From an uncultured Bacteroidales bacterium (GTDB lineage: Bacteria > Bacteroidota > Bacteroidia > Bacteroidales > UBA932): a stretch of DNA of 7,628 nucleotides. The translations under genes were made by a program, and so were the position numbers. A model generated the notes under the pieces. The model did not search any database. It was not told where the DNA came from and saw only the letters and a list, made by a program, of their open reading frames with translations. The stretch lies in contig CAMKTW010000081.1 of NCBI GenBank assembly GCA_946415795.1, forward strand, positions 1 to 7,628, given 5' to 3'. This document shows, piece by piece, positions 1 through 5,511 of this stretch; the first letter of the stretch is position 1; every line of letters begins with the position of its first letter.

Positions 1-1189
1 CGCTGTTGGTAGCGACGGCGATGTCGGCGATGGTGGTGTCCTCAGTCTCACCGGAACGGTGGCTGGTAACGGTAGTATAACCGTGACGGTGAGCCATCTC
101 GATAGCCTCGAGAGTCTCGGTGAGGGAACCAATCTGGTTAACCTTGATAAGGATTGAGTTTGCAGCACCCATCTTGATACCCTTCTCCAGGAACTTGGTG
201 TTGGTTACAAAGAGGTCGTCACCTACCAGCTGGCAGCGGTCGCCGATGCGCTTGGTGAGCTTGACCCAGTTGTCCCAGTCGTTCTCGTCAAGACCGTCCT
301 CGATAGAGTCGATAGGATATTTGGTGATCAGGGCCTCGAGATAATCAATCTGCTCTGCAGCAGTCAGCTTCTTGCCGTTAGGATCTTTCTTGGTGCCGTT
401 CTTGAGCTGGCGGTAGTCATAGAACCATTCGCCGTTCTCCTGTACTGCGAACTCGCTGGCAGCGCAGTCCATAGCAATCTTGATATCCTTTCCGGGCTCG
501 TAGCCAGCCTTCTTGATAGCCTCTACAATAGTGTCAAGTGCATCCTCGATACCGTCAAAGTTGGGAGCGTAACCACCCTCGTCACCTACTGCAGTGCTCA
601 GGCCGCGGGCCTTGAGCAGTTTGGCCAGGTTGTGGAATACCTCGGCACCCATACGGATGGCTTCCTTCTCGCAGCAAGCGCCAACGGGACGGATCATAAA
701 CTCCTGGAAAGCGATGGGAGCCGCACTGTGTGCACCACCGTTCACGATGTTCATCATCGGCACGGGAAGAGTGTAGGCGTTGCAACCGCCGATGTAGCGG
801 TAAAGCGGTATCTCTAGATAGTTTGCAGCTGCGTGTGCGCAAGCGAGCGACACACCCAGGATAGCGTTGGCGCCCAGATTCTGCTTGGTAGGTGTACCGT
901 CAAGCTCAATCATAGTGCGGTCTATTTCGCGCTGGTCCAGAACGCACATCCCCTCGATGGCGGGAGCTATCTTATCATTGACATTGGCAACGGCCTTGAG
1001 GGTACCCTTACCAAGATAACGGCCCTTGTCACCGTCGCGAAGCTCAAGAGCCTCGTTTTCGCCGGTGCTGGCGCCACTGGGAACGGCTGCGCGACCCATA
1101 ACGCCGCAATCGAGAGTTACGTCAACTTCTACAGTAGGATTGCCTCTGGAGTCGAGGATTTCCCTTGCAAATACTTTTTCAATAATCAT
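1..1189 (-). CDS. eno: enolase (phosphopyruvate hydratase), 3' end cut by window edge
   Basis: Enolase converts 2-phosphoglycerate to phosphoenolpyruvate in cytoplasmic glycolysis and gluconeogenesis. The frame starts with ATG at 1189-1187 (MIIEKVFAREILDSRGNPTV, the standard enolase N-terminus) and stays open for 396 codons to the left edge; families usually run about 425-435 residues, so only some 30-40 C-terminal residues are missing. Visible landmarks: SGASTGENEALELRD near residue 38 (mobile loop 1), GGAHSAAPIAFQEF at 151-164 with His154 and Glu163, GDEGGYAPN at 202-210 with Glu204, metal ligands Asp241 (AMDC), Glu297 (IEDG) and Asp324 (VGDDL), the signature ILIKVNQIGSLTE from 346 with Lys349, and SHRSGE at 376-381. 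The second catalytic lysine (E. coli Lys392 region) falls outside the window. No disruption is seen. It is divergent from the small membrane protein gene at 1299, with a candidate promoter at 1245-1252. Confidence 0.98.
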   Translation of the reverse strand, partial: MIIEKVFAREILDSRGNPTVEVDVTLDCGVMGRAAVPSGASTGENEALELRDGDKGRYLGKGTLKAVANVNDKIAPAIEGMCVLDQREIDRTMIELDGTPTKQNLGANAILGVSLACAHAAANYLEIPLYRYIGGCNAYTLPVPMMNIVNGGAHSAAPIAFQEFMIRPVGACCEKEAIRMGAEVFHNLAKLLKARGLSTAVGDEGGYAPNFDGIEDALDTIVEAIKKAGYEPGKDIKIAMDCAASEFAVQENGEWFYDYRQLKNGTKKDPNGKKLTAAEQIDYLEALITKYPIDSIEDGLDENDWDNWVKLTKRIGDRCQLVGDDLFVTNTKFLEKGIKMGAANSILIKVNQIGSLTETLEAIEMAHRHGYTTVTSHRSGETEDTTIADIAVATNS

Positions 1190-1241
1190 AACGATGTAAA
1201 AACTTTAATATTGTTTGTCTTTGTAATTGGTCAATTCAGAA

Positions 1242-1271
1242 TTGCAAAAATATAAAGAAATAATAAATTTG
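1242..1271 (+). promoter_or_regulatory. Bacteroidetes-type promoter for the DUF486-like gene
   Basis: TTG at 1242-1244, a 19-base spacer, then TAAATTTG at 1264-1271. This fits the Bacteroidetes primary-sigma layout TTG-N19-TAnnTTTG in both elements and spacing. Transcription would start near 1275-1278 and leave a leader of about 22 bases before the ATG at 1299. Confidence 0.68.
1245..1252 (-). promoter_or_regulatory. candidate -7 element for eno
   Basis: On the minus strand this reads TATTTTTG, a full match to the Bacteroidetes -7 consensus TAnnTTTG, 55 bases upstream of the eno ATG. I find no good TTG at the expected 19-21 base distance upstream, so the -33 half is weak. The region is AT-rich, so a chance match is possible. 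The element directly abuts the -33 TTG (1242-1244) of the divergent promoter. Confidence 0.42.
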
Positions 1272-1298
1272 CGCGCCATTTGACAAAATATACTTTCT

Positions 1299-1667
1299 AT
1301 GCAAGGATTCTGGACAGTATTGATGCTGGTTCTCTCCAATGTGCTGATGACTTTTGCCTGGTACGGCCATCTCAAACTGCAACAGATGGACATTACCACC
1401 AACTGGCCGCTGATAGCCATCATCCTTATGTCGTGGGGCATCGCATTCTTTGAATATTGCCTGGCGGTGCCGGCCAACCGCATCGGTTACGCAGAAAACG
1501 GCGGACCATTCAACCTTCTGCAGCTCAAGGTAATCCAGGAGGTCATCTCCCTCACCGTCTTTTCACTGATAGTGATGTTCGTATTCAAGGGTCAGACCAT
1601 TCAATGGAACCACCTCGCCGCCTTTGCCTGCCTGGTGCTCGCAGTCTTCTTCGTATTCCTGAAATAG
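1299..1667 (+). CDS. DUF486-type (DMT superfamily) small membrane protein
   Basis: A 122-residue very hydrophobic protein with four predicted transmembrane helices at about residues 4-22, 36-55, 81-97 and 104-121, consistent with a half-size transporter-like fold in the inner membrane. The motifs MTFAWYGHLK (17-26), EYCLAVPANRIGY (52-64) and FNLLQLKVIQE (71-81) match what I know of the DUF486/COG3169 family, which is loosely placed in the drug/metabolite transporter superfamily; no substrate is established. The length is normal for the family, so the gene appears complete. The ATG at 1299 lies just behind a good promoter (1242-1271). It stands alone: divergent from eno and convergent with the acyl-CoA synthetase, so it is probably monocistronic. 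Family assignment is from recognised motifs; transport function is inference. Confidence 0.9.
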   Translation: MQGFWTVLMLVLSNVLMTFAWYGHLKLQQMDITTNWPLIAIILMSWGIAFFEYCLAVPANRIGYAENGGPFNLLQLKVIQEVISLTVFSLIVMFVFKGQTIQWNHLAAFACLVLAVFFVFLK

Positions 1668-1688
1668 TACGGTAACCGCCACCGGGCG

Positions 1689-1738
1689 ATAGCGGAGCGC
1701 GCAATCAAGGGAAACGTACAATAGCCAGCGCGGAGCGC
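1689..1738. repeat. imperfect direct repeat in the convergent spacer
   Basis: The spacer between the two convergent genes (1668-1763) is GC-rich. ATAGC-GGAGCGC (from 1689) and ATAGC-cagcgc-GGAGCGC (from 1721) are two related copies, and the second contains a small GCGC-GGA-GCGC hairpin. This resembles short intergenic repeats common in Bacteroidales genomes, but only two degenerate copies are in view and their identity cannot be established here. Confidence 0.3.
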
Positions 1739-1747
1739 CAGGGGTTC

Positions 1748-1773
1748 AGGGGTGCAGCCCTCGTTATTTTTTT
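1748..1773 (+). terminator. weak candidate terminator for the DUF486-like gene
   Basis: AGGG-GTGCAG-CCCT (1748-1761) can form a 4-bp GC stem and is followed by CG TTA and a run of seven T (1767-1773). The T-run also encodes the final Lys-Lys of the convergent acyl-CoA synthetase read on the other strand, so the poly-T may simply reflect coding. The stem is short, hence low confidence. Confidence 0.27.
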
Positions 1774-3446
1774 GGTTCGTCGCCGCGGGAATTCTTGTAC
1801 AGGAATCGGCGGATTTTCTGGGTGGCGGTCTTCTCAAAGGGCTCCTTCATAGCATCCACCTCCCCTATCTTGGAGTTCTTGCCGACAGCCTTGTTGACCC
1901 ACTCCATCACGGCCTTCTTGCGCGCCTCGAGCGTCTCGAAGAACTGGTCTTCAGAAGCCTGGTTCCAGTCGAGCACATTGTCGTCGAACTTGACCAGCGC
2001 CACCAGGCGGCCGTCGCGCTCCACCACCAGAGACTCGTCCACACCCTCAATATTGTTGATTACCTGCTCAATCTCTTCAGGATAGATATTCTCCCCGGAA
2101 GGGCCCAGGATAGTGTTGTTCAGGCGGCCTTTGATATAATAGCAGCCATCGGAGTCCCTGCACGCTATATCGTTGGTATGGAACCATCCGTCGTCGTCCA
2201 GGACCTGGCGAGTACGCTCGGGATCCTTGTAGTAGCCCAGCATAACGTTGTCGCCGCGGCACACGATTTCTCCCTCCCCGGTAGCGGGATCCATATTGTC
2301 CAGACGAATCTCGACCTTCCAGGCTGCCACCCCTATTGAGCCGACGCGCTTGCGCTTGTTAACCAGCACGTTGCAAACCAGCGGCGCGGTCTCGGTGAGG
2401 CCGTAGCCCACCGAATACGGGAAGTGGCAGTCCTTGAGGAACTGCTCCACCACAGGGTCGAGCTTGGCCCCGCCGATGCCGAAGAAGCGCAGCTTTCCGC
2501 CGAAGGTCTTGACTATGCGGCCGCCGATGATGCTGTGCAGCAGATGCGGCATATTGCGGTCCATCCAGCTGAGCACGCGGCTGCCGCGTATAGTGGGGAA
2601 AACGCTGTTCTTGATGACCTTCTCTATGACCAGAGGCACGGAGAGCATTATGGTCGGGCGGATCTTTTTGAGGGCGGGCAGCAGCACGGCCGGCGCTGCA
2701 GGCTTCTGAAGATAATAGACGCACGCACCGACGTAGAAAGAATAGACAGACGACACACCCATCTCGTATGTGTGGGCGATGGGCAGGATGCTAAGGAAAC
2801 GGTCGGTCTTGAAGCACGGCTGTGCCTTGAACGACGCCACCAGATTGTGGCAAAGGTTACGGTGACTGAGCATCACACCCTTTGCACGGCCGGTAGTGCC
2901 CGATGTATAGATGATGGTGGCAAGGTCGTCCGGGGCCGGATCCTTGACCCAGCCGTCGCACTGGAAATCTTCTTTGTTCTTCTTGATGAACTCAAAAGTT
3001 TCGATATCGATCACCAGCGTCAGGCGGTCCTTACACTCCCGGCTCAGCTTAGGCTGAAGCCTCTTGGAGATAAAGATGACCTTGGACTCGGAGTGCGTGA
3101 GGATATTTGTTATCTCGTTCTCGCTGCTGTCCGGCAGGATTGGAACCACCACCCGCCCGAATGCGGTCACGCTGAAAAATGCCACCAGATAGTTGGGCAT
3201 ATTCTGCGAGAGAATAGCAACCTTGTCCCCGGCACTTATGCCGTAACGCGACATACGCTGCGAGAGCCGCTCCACCGCATCGTGGAAACTGCCGTAAGTG
3301 TAGGCCTGGCCGCCATCTACATATTCTGCAACTTTGCGGTCGCGGTACTTGGAAGTAGAATACTCGTAAACCCTGCGCAGGGTGGTATTGTTCAGCTCCC
3401 GGAATTTAAGTTTCTGCTTGTATGGTGACTTTATCTTTTTTGCCAT
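1764..3446 (-). CDS. AMP-dependent acyl-CoA synthetase (long-chain fatty acid-CoA ligase-like)
   Basis: A 560-residue member of the ANL adenylate-forming superfamily, which activates a carboxylic acid with ATP to an acyl-adenylate and transfers it to CoA. Core motifs are in order and intact: phosphate-binding loop YTSGTTGRAKG (180-190), LPIAHTYEMG (221-230), GIGGAKLD (323-330), adenine/acyl site YGLTETAP (348-355), GWFHTNDIA (420-428) with ribose-binding Asp426, the hinge region KGRLNN followed by SGENIYPEEIE (450-460), and the C-terminal TQKIRR (542-547) whose Lys544 sits where the catalytic lysine of the family lies. No signal peptide or transmembrane segment is seen; the N-terminus is basic (MAKKIKSPYKQKLKF), consistent with peripheral membrane contact. 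Length and motifs fit long-chain fatty acyl-CoA ligases of Bacteroidales, but the chain-length preference cannot be read from sequence. The gene is preceded by a hairpin that separates it from the sigma operon, so it is probably a separate transcript. Confidence 0.93.
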   Translation of the reverse strand: MAKKIKSPYKQKLKFRELNNTTLRRVYEYSTSKYRDRKVAEYVDGGQAYTYGSFHDAVERLSQRMSRYGISAGDKVAILSQNMPNYLVAFFSVTAFGRVVVPILPDSSENEITNILTHSESKVIFISKRLQPKLSRECKDRLTLVIDIETFEFIKKNKEDFQCDGWVKDPAPDDLATIIYTSGTTGRAKGVMLSHRNLCHNLVASFKAQPCFKTDRFLSILPIAHTYEMGVSSVYSFYVGACVYYLQKPAAPAVLLPALKKIRPTIMLSVPLVIEKVIKNSVFPTIRGSRVLSWMDRNMPHLLHSIIGGRIVKTFGGKLRFFGIGGAKLDPVVEQFLKDCHFPYSVGYGLTETAPLVCNVLVNKRKRVGSIGVAAWKVEIRLDNMDPATGEGEIVCRGDNVMLGYYKDPERTRQVLDDDGWFHTNDIACRDSDGCYYIKGRLNNTILGPSGENIYPEEIEQVINNIEGVDESLVVERDGRLVALVKFDDNVLDWNQASEDQFFETLEARKKAVMEWVNKAVGKNSKIGEVDAMKEPFEKTATQKIRRFLYKNSRGDEPKK

Positions 3447-3473
3447 ATATCATCATTTGCGCCGCGAAGTTAG

Positions 3474-3481
3474 CAAATATT
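3474..3481 (-). promoter_or_regulatory. weak -7-like element upstream of the acyl-CoA synthetase
   Basis: Minus-strand AATATTTG differs from TAnnTTTG only at the first base and lies 27 bases upstream of the ATG, just past the hairpin at 3499-3533. No TTG is found at the usual distance, so this is only a candidate. Confidence 0.25.
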
Positions 3482-3498
3482 CCGGCATTATAACCATA

Positions 3499-3533
3499 GC
3501 GGACTACACCCTTACAAGCAGAGTGTTGTCCGC
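3499..3533 (-). terminator. long inverted repeat after the sigma operon
   Basis: GCGGAC (3499-3504) pairs with GTCCGC (3528-3533). After a single mismatch the stem continues with ACACCC (3506-3511) against GAGTGT (3521-3526), with one wobble pair, around a nine-base loop. It begins five bases past the stop of the last operon gene. There is no clear T-tract after it on the minus strand, so it may be an unusual terminator, an RNA 3'-end stabiliser or a partial barrier to read-through into the acyl-CoA synthetase. Confidence 0.45.
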
Positions 3534-3537
3534 CAGA

Positions 3538-3912
3538 CTATACGCGGTAAGCGTCCCTGCGACCCAGGGAGAGCACCAGCGCGAGCGCGGTGATGAGTGC
3601 GGCAACCGGCAGCAGCAGATACTGCCGGTATGTTTGAATCCAGGCTAACGCATCTGCCATCCAGCCGATTCCGTCTAAGTCTGGTTTCACAGGGAAGAGA
3701 TACGCCACGGCCGTGACGGCAGCGCCCAGCACTATGCCGGCCACCAGCGCCGCAATCAGCGCTGAGCGGCCTGTGCGGCGGGTGCGGTCAACCTCGGCCT
3801 TGATTCCCTCCACCTCCTCCATCCGGCGGCGGGTCTCCAGGATGAAGGTCGGATCTTTATCTACTTTGGGTTTTGTCTCCCTGAGGAAATATTCTAACTG
3901 TTGCTCATTCAT
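3538..3912 (-). CDS. two-helix membrane protein translationally coupled to the sigma factor; candidate anti-sigma
   Basis: A 124-residue protein with a charged cytosolic N-terminus (residues 1-50, MNEQQLEYFLRET at the start and a basic stretch DRTRRTGRS before the membrane), a first transmembrane helix at about 51-73, a short outside loop rich in Asp and Trp, and a second helix at about 97-116. The ATG overlaps the sigma stop codon as ATGA (3912-3909), a sign of translational coupling. A membrane protein placed directly after an ECF sigma gene is often its anti-sigma factor or signal sensor, and the N-terminus would then bind the sigma factor. It has no HxxxCxxC zinc anti-sigma motif and no large periplasmic domain, so it is not a classical RseA/RsrA or FecR type. 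It recalls small DUF5056-like proteins beside Bacteroides sigma genes, but that name is tentative. Confidence 0.82.
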   Translation of the reverse strand: MNEQQLEYFLRETKPKVDKDPTFILETRRRMEEVEGIKAEVDRTRRTGRSALIAALVAGIVLGAAVTAVAYLFPVKPDLDGIGWMADALAWIQTYRQYLLLPVAALITALALVLSLGRRDAYRV

Positions 3913-4394
3913 AACGTCAGTTTTTCTCTTAGGTGGGTCCTGCCTGTTGACAGATGATATTTAACGGTTCCGGCCGGCATACCAAGTATAGATGCTATCT
4001 CCTTGATGCTCCGGTCCTCAAAGTAGAAGAGCACTATTGCGGCGCGCTCCTTCTGGGGAATGCGCTCCAGCGCCATATATAGCTGCTGGTAGCGGAAGGC
4101 AGAATCGGCACTGTCCGGCGCCGGAGCCTTCAACTCCGGACCGTCTTCCATAGGCGACAGGTTGGCCGGCCTGCGCCTGGTATGGTCTATGAAACAGTTA
4201 TAGGCGATGCGGAAAAGCCAGGTGCGGAACTTTGACAGTCCCATAAACGAGCCGGAAGCGACATACGCACGCACCAGAGCGTCCTGAGCCAGATCGTCGG
4301 CGGTCGCACTGTCTCCGCAACACAAGCCAAGCAGGAACCGCCTCAGTGGCTCCTGCTCCGGCCGTACCAACTCAATGAACCGCTCGCGGGTCAC
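3909..4394 (-). CDS. RNA polymerase ECF-type sigma-70 factor
   Basis: A 161-residue sigma factor with only region 2 and region 4, the architecture of group IV (ECF) sigma factors that direct RNA polymerase to a limited regulon. Region 2 spans about residues 4-75, with the core-binding helix DDLAQDALVRAY (33-44) and the -10-recognition part KFRTWLFRIAYNCFIDHTRR. An acidic, proline-rich linker (about 76-100) follows. Region 4 spans about 103-159, with the helix-turn-helix SIKEIASILGMPAGTVKYHL (129-148) for -35 contact. The start is GTG at 4394-4392, four bases after the stop of the upstream gene; no ATG is available before the conserved region. It is the middle gene of a three-gene operon flanked by two membrane proteins, suggesting control by an envelope-side signal. 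Its targets are unknown, though the operon's own promoter is one possibility. Confidence 0.95.
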   Translation of the reverse strand: MTRERFIELVRPEQEPLRRFLLGLCCGDSATADDLAQDALVRAYVASGSFMGLSKFRTWLFRIAYNCFIDHTRRRPANLSPMEDGPELKAPAPDSADSAFRYQQLYMALERIPQKERAAIVLFYFEDRSIKEIASILGMPAGTVKYHLSTGRTHLREKLTL

Positions 4395-4398
4395 GTCT

Positions 4399-4815
4399 CT
4401 ACTCTTCTTCTTTCTTTAGTTCCTGTTCCTCTGCCTCAATCTCCTTAGAGAGCATCTTGCGGCCTACAAAGAACGAGATGAAAAGCCCGATTCCCACAGC
4501 CAGCATCACTCCGCCGGCAAATCCCAGAAAACCTTCTTTCTCAATAAAGTAGAACACAGTGAAAGCCGCCCCCATCAGGGAAGTGATGCAGGCCCCGGTC
4601 AACTGGTCGATAAGCTTTTGCTTAGTGCCCTGCCGCTTCTTGTCGCTCTTGAAGAAACCGGGGTCGATGGGCGCACCGGCTTCTATGGCCTTAAGGGCGA
4701 CCTCAGCCTTGCGGGAGATTTCGTGCTTGCGGGCATTCATCACAATAAGCACTATTGCCACAGGCAATATTACGCATACAAAAATCGGAACTAAAACGGA
4801 ATCCAGATACTCCAT
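4399..4815 (-). CDS. DUF6249-like membrane protein, first gene of the sigma operon
   Basis: A 138-residue integral membrane protein. A hydrophobic helix lies at about residues 6-26 (VLVPIFVCVILPVAIVLIV). A cytosolic-looking segment follows with the sequence EVALKAIEAGAPIDPGFF (38-55), which I associate with DUF6249-type proteins of Bacteroidales. Two more helices lie at about 73-91 and 96-116. The tail is a highly charged, probably helical stretch rich in Glu and Lys (EAEEQELKKEEE). The ATG at 4815 is about 30 bases behind an ECF-like promoter motif, and the stop is four bases before the sigma start, so the two are co-transcribed. Function is unknown; its position suggests a signalling partner or target of the sigma factor. 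The family name is from memory of the AIEAGAPID-type motif and is less certain than the topology. Confidence 0.85.
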   Translation of the reverse strand: MEYLDSVLVPIFVCVILPVAIVLIVMNARKHEISRKAEVALKAIEAGAPIDPGFFKSDKKRQGTKQKLIDQLTGACITSLMGAAFTVFYFIEKEGFLGFAGGVMLAVGIGLFISFFVGRKMLSKEIEAEEQELKKEEE

Positions 4816-4846
4816 AACTACTATCTTTAATTTGTTTACCGCTTAT

Positions 4847-4872
4847 TAGACGGGAAACACTGCCCAAAGGTT
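4847..4872 (-). promoter_or_regulatory. candidate ECF-type promoter of the sigma operon
   Basis: On the minus strand, CCAAC (AAC at 4872-4870), a 17-base spacer, then CGTCTA (4852-4847). This resembles the AAC...CGT pattern of ECF-dependent promoters. No TAnnTTTG element is present in the same spacer. A start near 4840 would leave a leader of about 25 bases. It would allow autoregulation, but the motif is short and the case is inferential. Confidence 0.33.
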
Positions 4873-4882
4873 GGAATTCTTT

Positions 4883-4929
4883 TAAAAAAAATGGACAAGG
4901 TGTCAGACATTTCAGACGACCTTGCCCAT
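4883..4929 (-). terminator. rho-independent terminator of the gene at 4952-5272
   Basis: ATGGGCAAGGT (read 4929-4919) pairs with ACCTTGTCCAT (4901-4891) with one mismatch. An inner CGTC/GAC pairing extends the stem, and eight T follow (4891-4884 on the minus strand). It lies about 20 bases past the stop codon of the minus-strand gene and upstream of the sigma operon promoter, so it isolates the two units. Confidence 0.82.
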
Positions 4930-4951
4930 CTATCATTCTGTAACCGACAGG

Positions 4952-5272
4952 TTACCAGTTCAGTATCTTCTTGAAATCGTACTCCTCAGGGTTAGGGACA
5001 AACTTCTTGGCTGCCTCGTAATCGGCGGGAGTGATGTAGTGGCAGATGTGGTTGTAGTAGTTCTGCGCGATACCGCCCTCGATAGCTACGCGGCGCGGGG
5101 GAATCTTGTCCAGGCTGATGGCAGTCTTGTTGAACATCTCGGGGATGATGGTCATCGGGCAATGTGTAGCCTCGCCGATTCCCAGTGCAAGGTGGAGGGC
5201 AAGGTACGACACGTGGGCCTCTCCTTCCACGACAAGCCGGAACTGCTGGAACAGCGACTGGTACTTCTCCAT
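4952..5272 (-). CDS. C-terminal part of an unrecognised protein, 5' end lost at a junction
   Basis: About 106 residues of convincing protein sequence: from MEKYQSLFQQF, through EGEAHVSYLALHLALGIGE and ATHCPMTIIPEMFNK, to YNHICHYITPADYEAAKKF and the end YDFKKILNW. It is followed 20 bases later by a good terminator, so the 3' end is genuine. I do not recognise the family. It looks like a compact cytosolic fold with conserved-looking His, Cys and Tyr residues, possibly an enzyme. The frame stays open to a start at 5404, but residues encoded beyond about 5272 lie exactly antisense to the ferredoxin motif of the neighbouring reductase remnant and do not look like protein. I therefore infer that the natural N-terminus has been lost. 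Internal starts such as the ATG at 5272 could give a short product, but this is probably a broken gene. Confidence 0.6.
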   Translation of the reverse strand: MEKYQSLFQQFRLVVEGEAHVSYLALHLALGIGEATHCPMTIIPEMFNKTAISLDKIPPRRVAIEGGIAQNYYNHICHYITPADYEAAKKFVPNPEEYDFKKILNW

Positions 5273-5414
5273 CCATATCCAGAACCACGGCAAACACTCA
5301 GAGTGTATAGAGTGCGGCCAGTGCGAGAGCGTCTGCCCCCAGCACCTGCCCATAATTATGACCTTGAAACAGGCCGCCGAGGCGTTCGAGAAGCATCCGT
5401 ACACCGAGGATTAA
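5271..5414 (+). pseudogene. C-terminal remnant of a 4Fe-4S aldo/keto reductase
   Basis: The frame encodes SECIECGQCESVCPQHLPI, a CxxCxxCxxxCP iron-sulfur motif (cysteine codons at 5304, 5313, 5322 and 5334), then MTLKQAAEAFEKHPYTED and TAA at 5412. This motif followed by a short helix is the typical C-terminal end of aldo/keto reductases that carry an added 4Fe-4S domain. The whole TIM barrel, around 300 residues, is absent: upstream of about 5285 the frame becomes a shadow of the minus-strand gene at 4952-5272. A formal ATG at 5106 exists, but the residues before QNHGKHSEC are not reductase-like. The natural stop and a strong terminator (5445-5477) are preserved. Identification of the tail is firm as an Fe-S motif and good as a reductase tail; the left boundary is uncertain by about 20 bases. 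Confidence 0.72.
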
Positions 5415-5444
5415 TACCCTCTATTGCTCATTAGTCATGATAAT

Positions 5445-5477
5445 AAAAACCCGGAGGGTGACACCCTCCGGGTTTTT
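5445..5477. terminator. strong bidirectional terminator
   Basis: A perfect 15-bp stem: AAAAACCCGGAGGGT (5445-5459) and ACCCTCCGGGTTTTT (5463-5477), with a three-base GAC loop. The GC core is flanked by A-run and T-run, so it works in both directions. It serves the reductase remnant on the plus strand (stop at 5414) and the beta-helix gene on the minus strand (stop at 5512). Confidence 0.93.
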
Positions 5478-5511
5478 CTATAATTCAATAATTCAGATTA
5501 TCGAATGTTTA

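Noticed and set aside
833..1255. Plus-strand open frame of 140 codons
   Set aside because: Antisense to the enolase N-terminal half; no independent coding signal.
2424..3428. Plus-strand open frame of 334 codons
   Set aside because: It lies wholly antisense to the acyl-CoA synthetase, whose full set of family motifs proves the minus frame; the plus frame is rich in His, Arg and Ala with no recognisable domain.
5106..5270. 5' part of the plus-strand frame as a genuine reductase portion
   Set aside because: No aldo/keto reductase motif is present and the opposite strand carries convincing protein sequence here.
5273..5404. N-terminal extension of the minus-strand unknown protein to the start at 5404
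   Set aside because: This part is the exact antisense of the reductase Fe-S tail and is rich in Trp, Cys and His without pattern, so it is unlikely to be the natural N-terminus.
4922..5434. Plus-strand open frame of 170 codons across the junction
   Set aside because: It runs in a different frame from the Fe-S motif and opposite to the minus-strand gene; composition (long Val and Arg-Pro runs) looks like a shadow.
5445..5477. Inverted repeat as an insertion-sequence end or recombination site
   Set aside because: The GC stem with flanking A and T runs, placed between two convergent stop codons, is fully explained as a bidirectional terminator.
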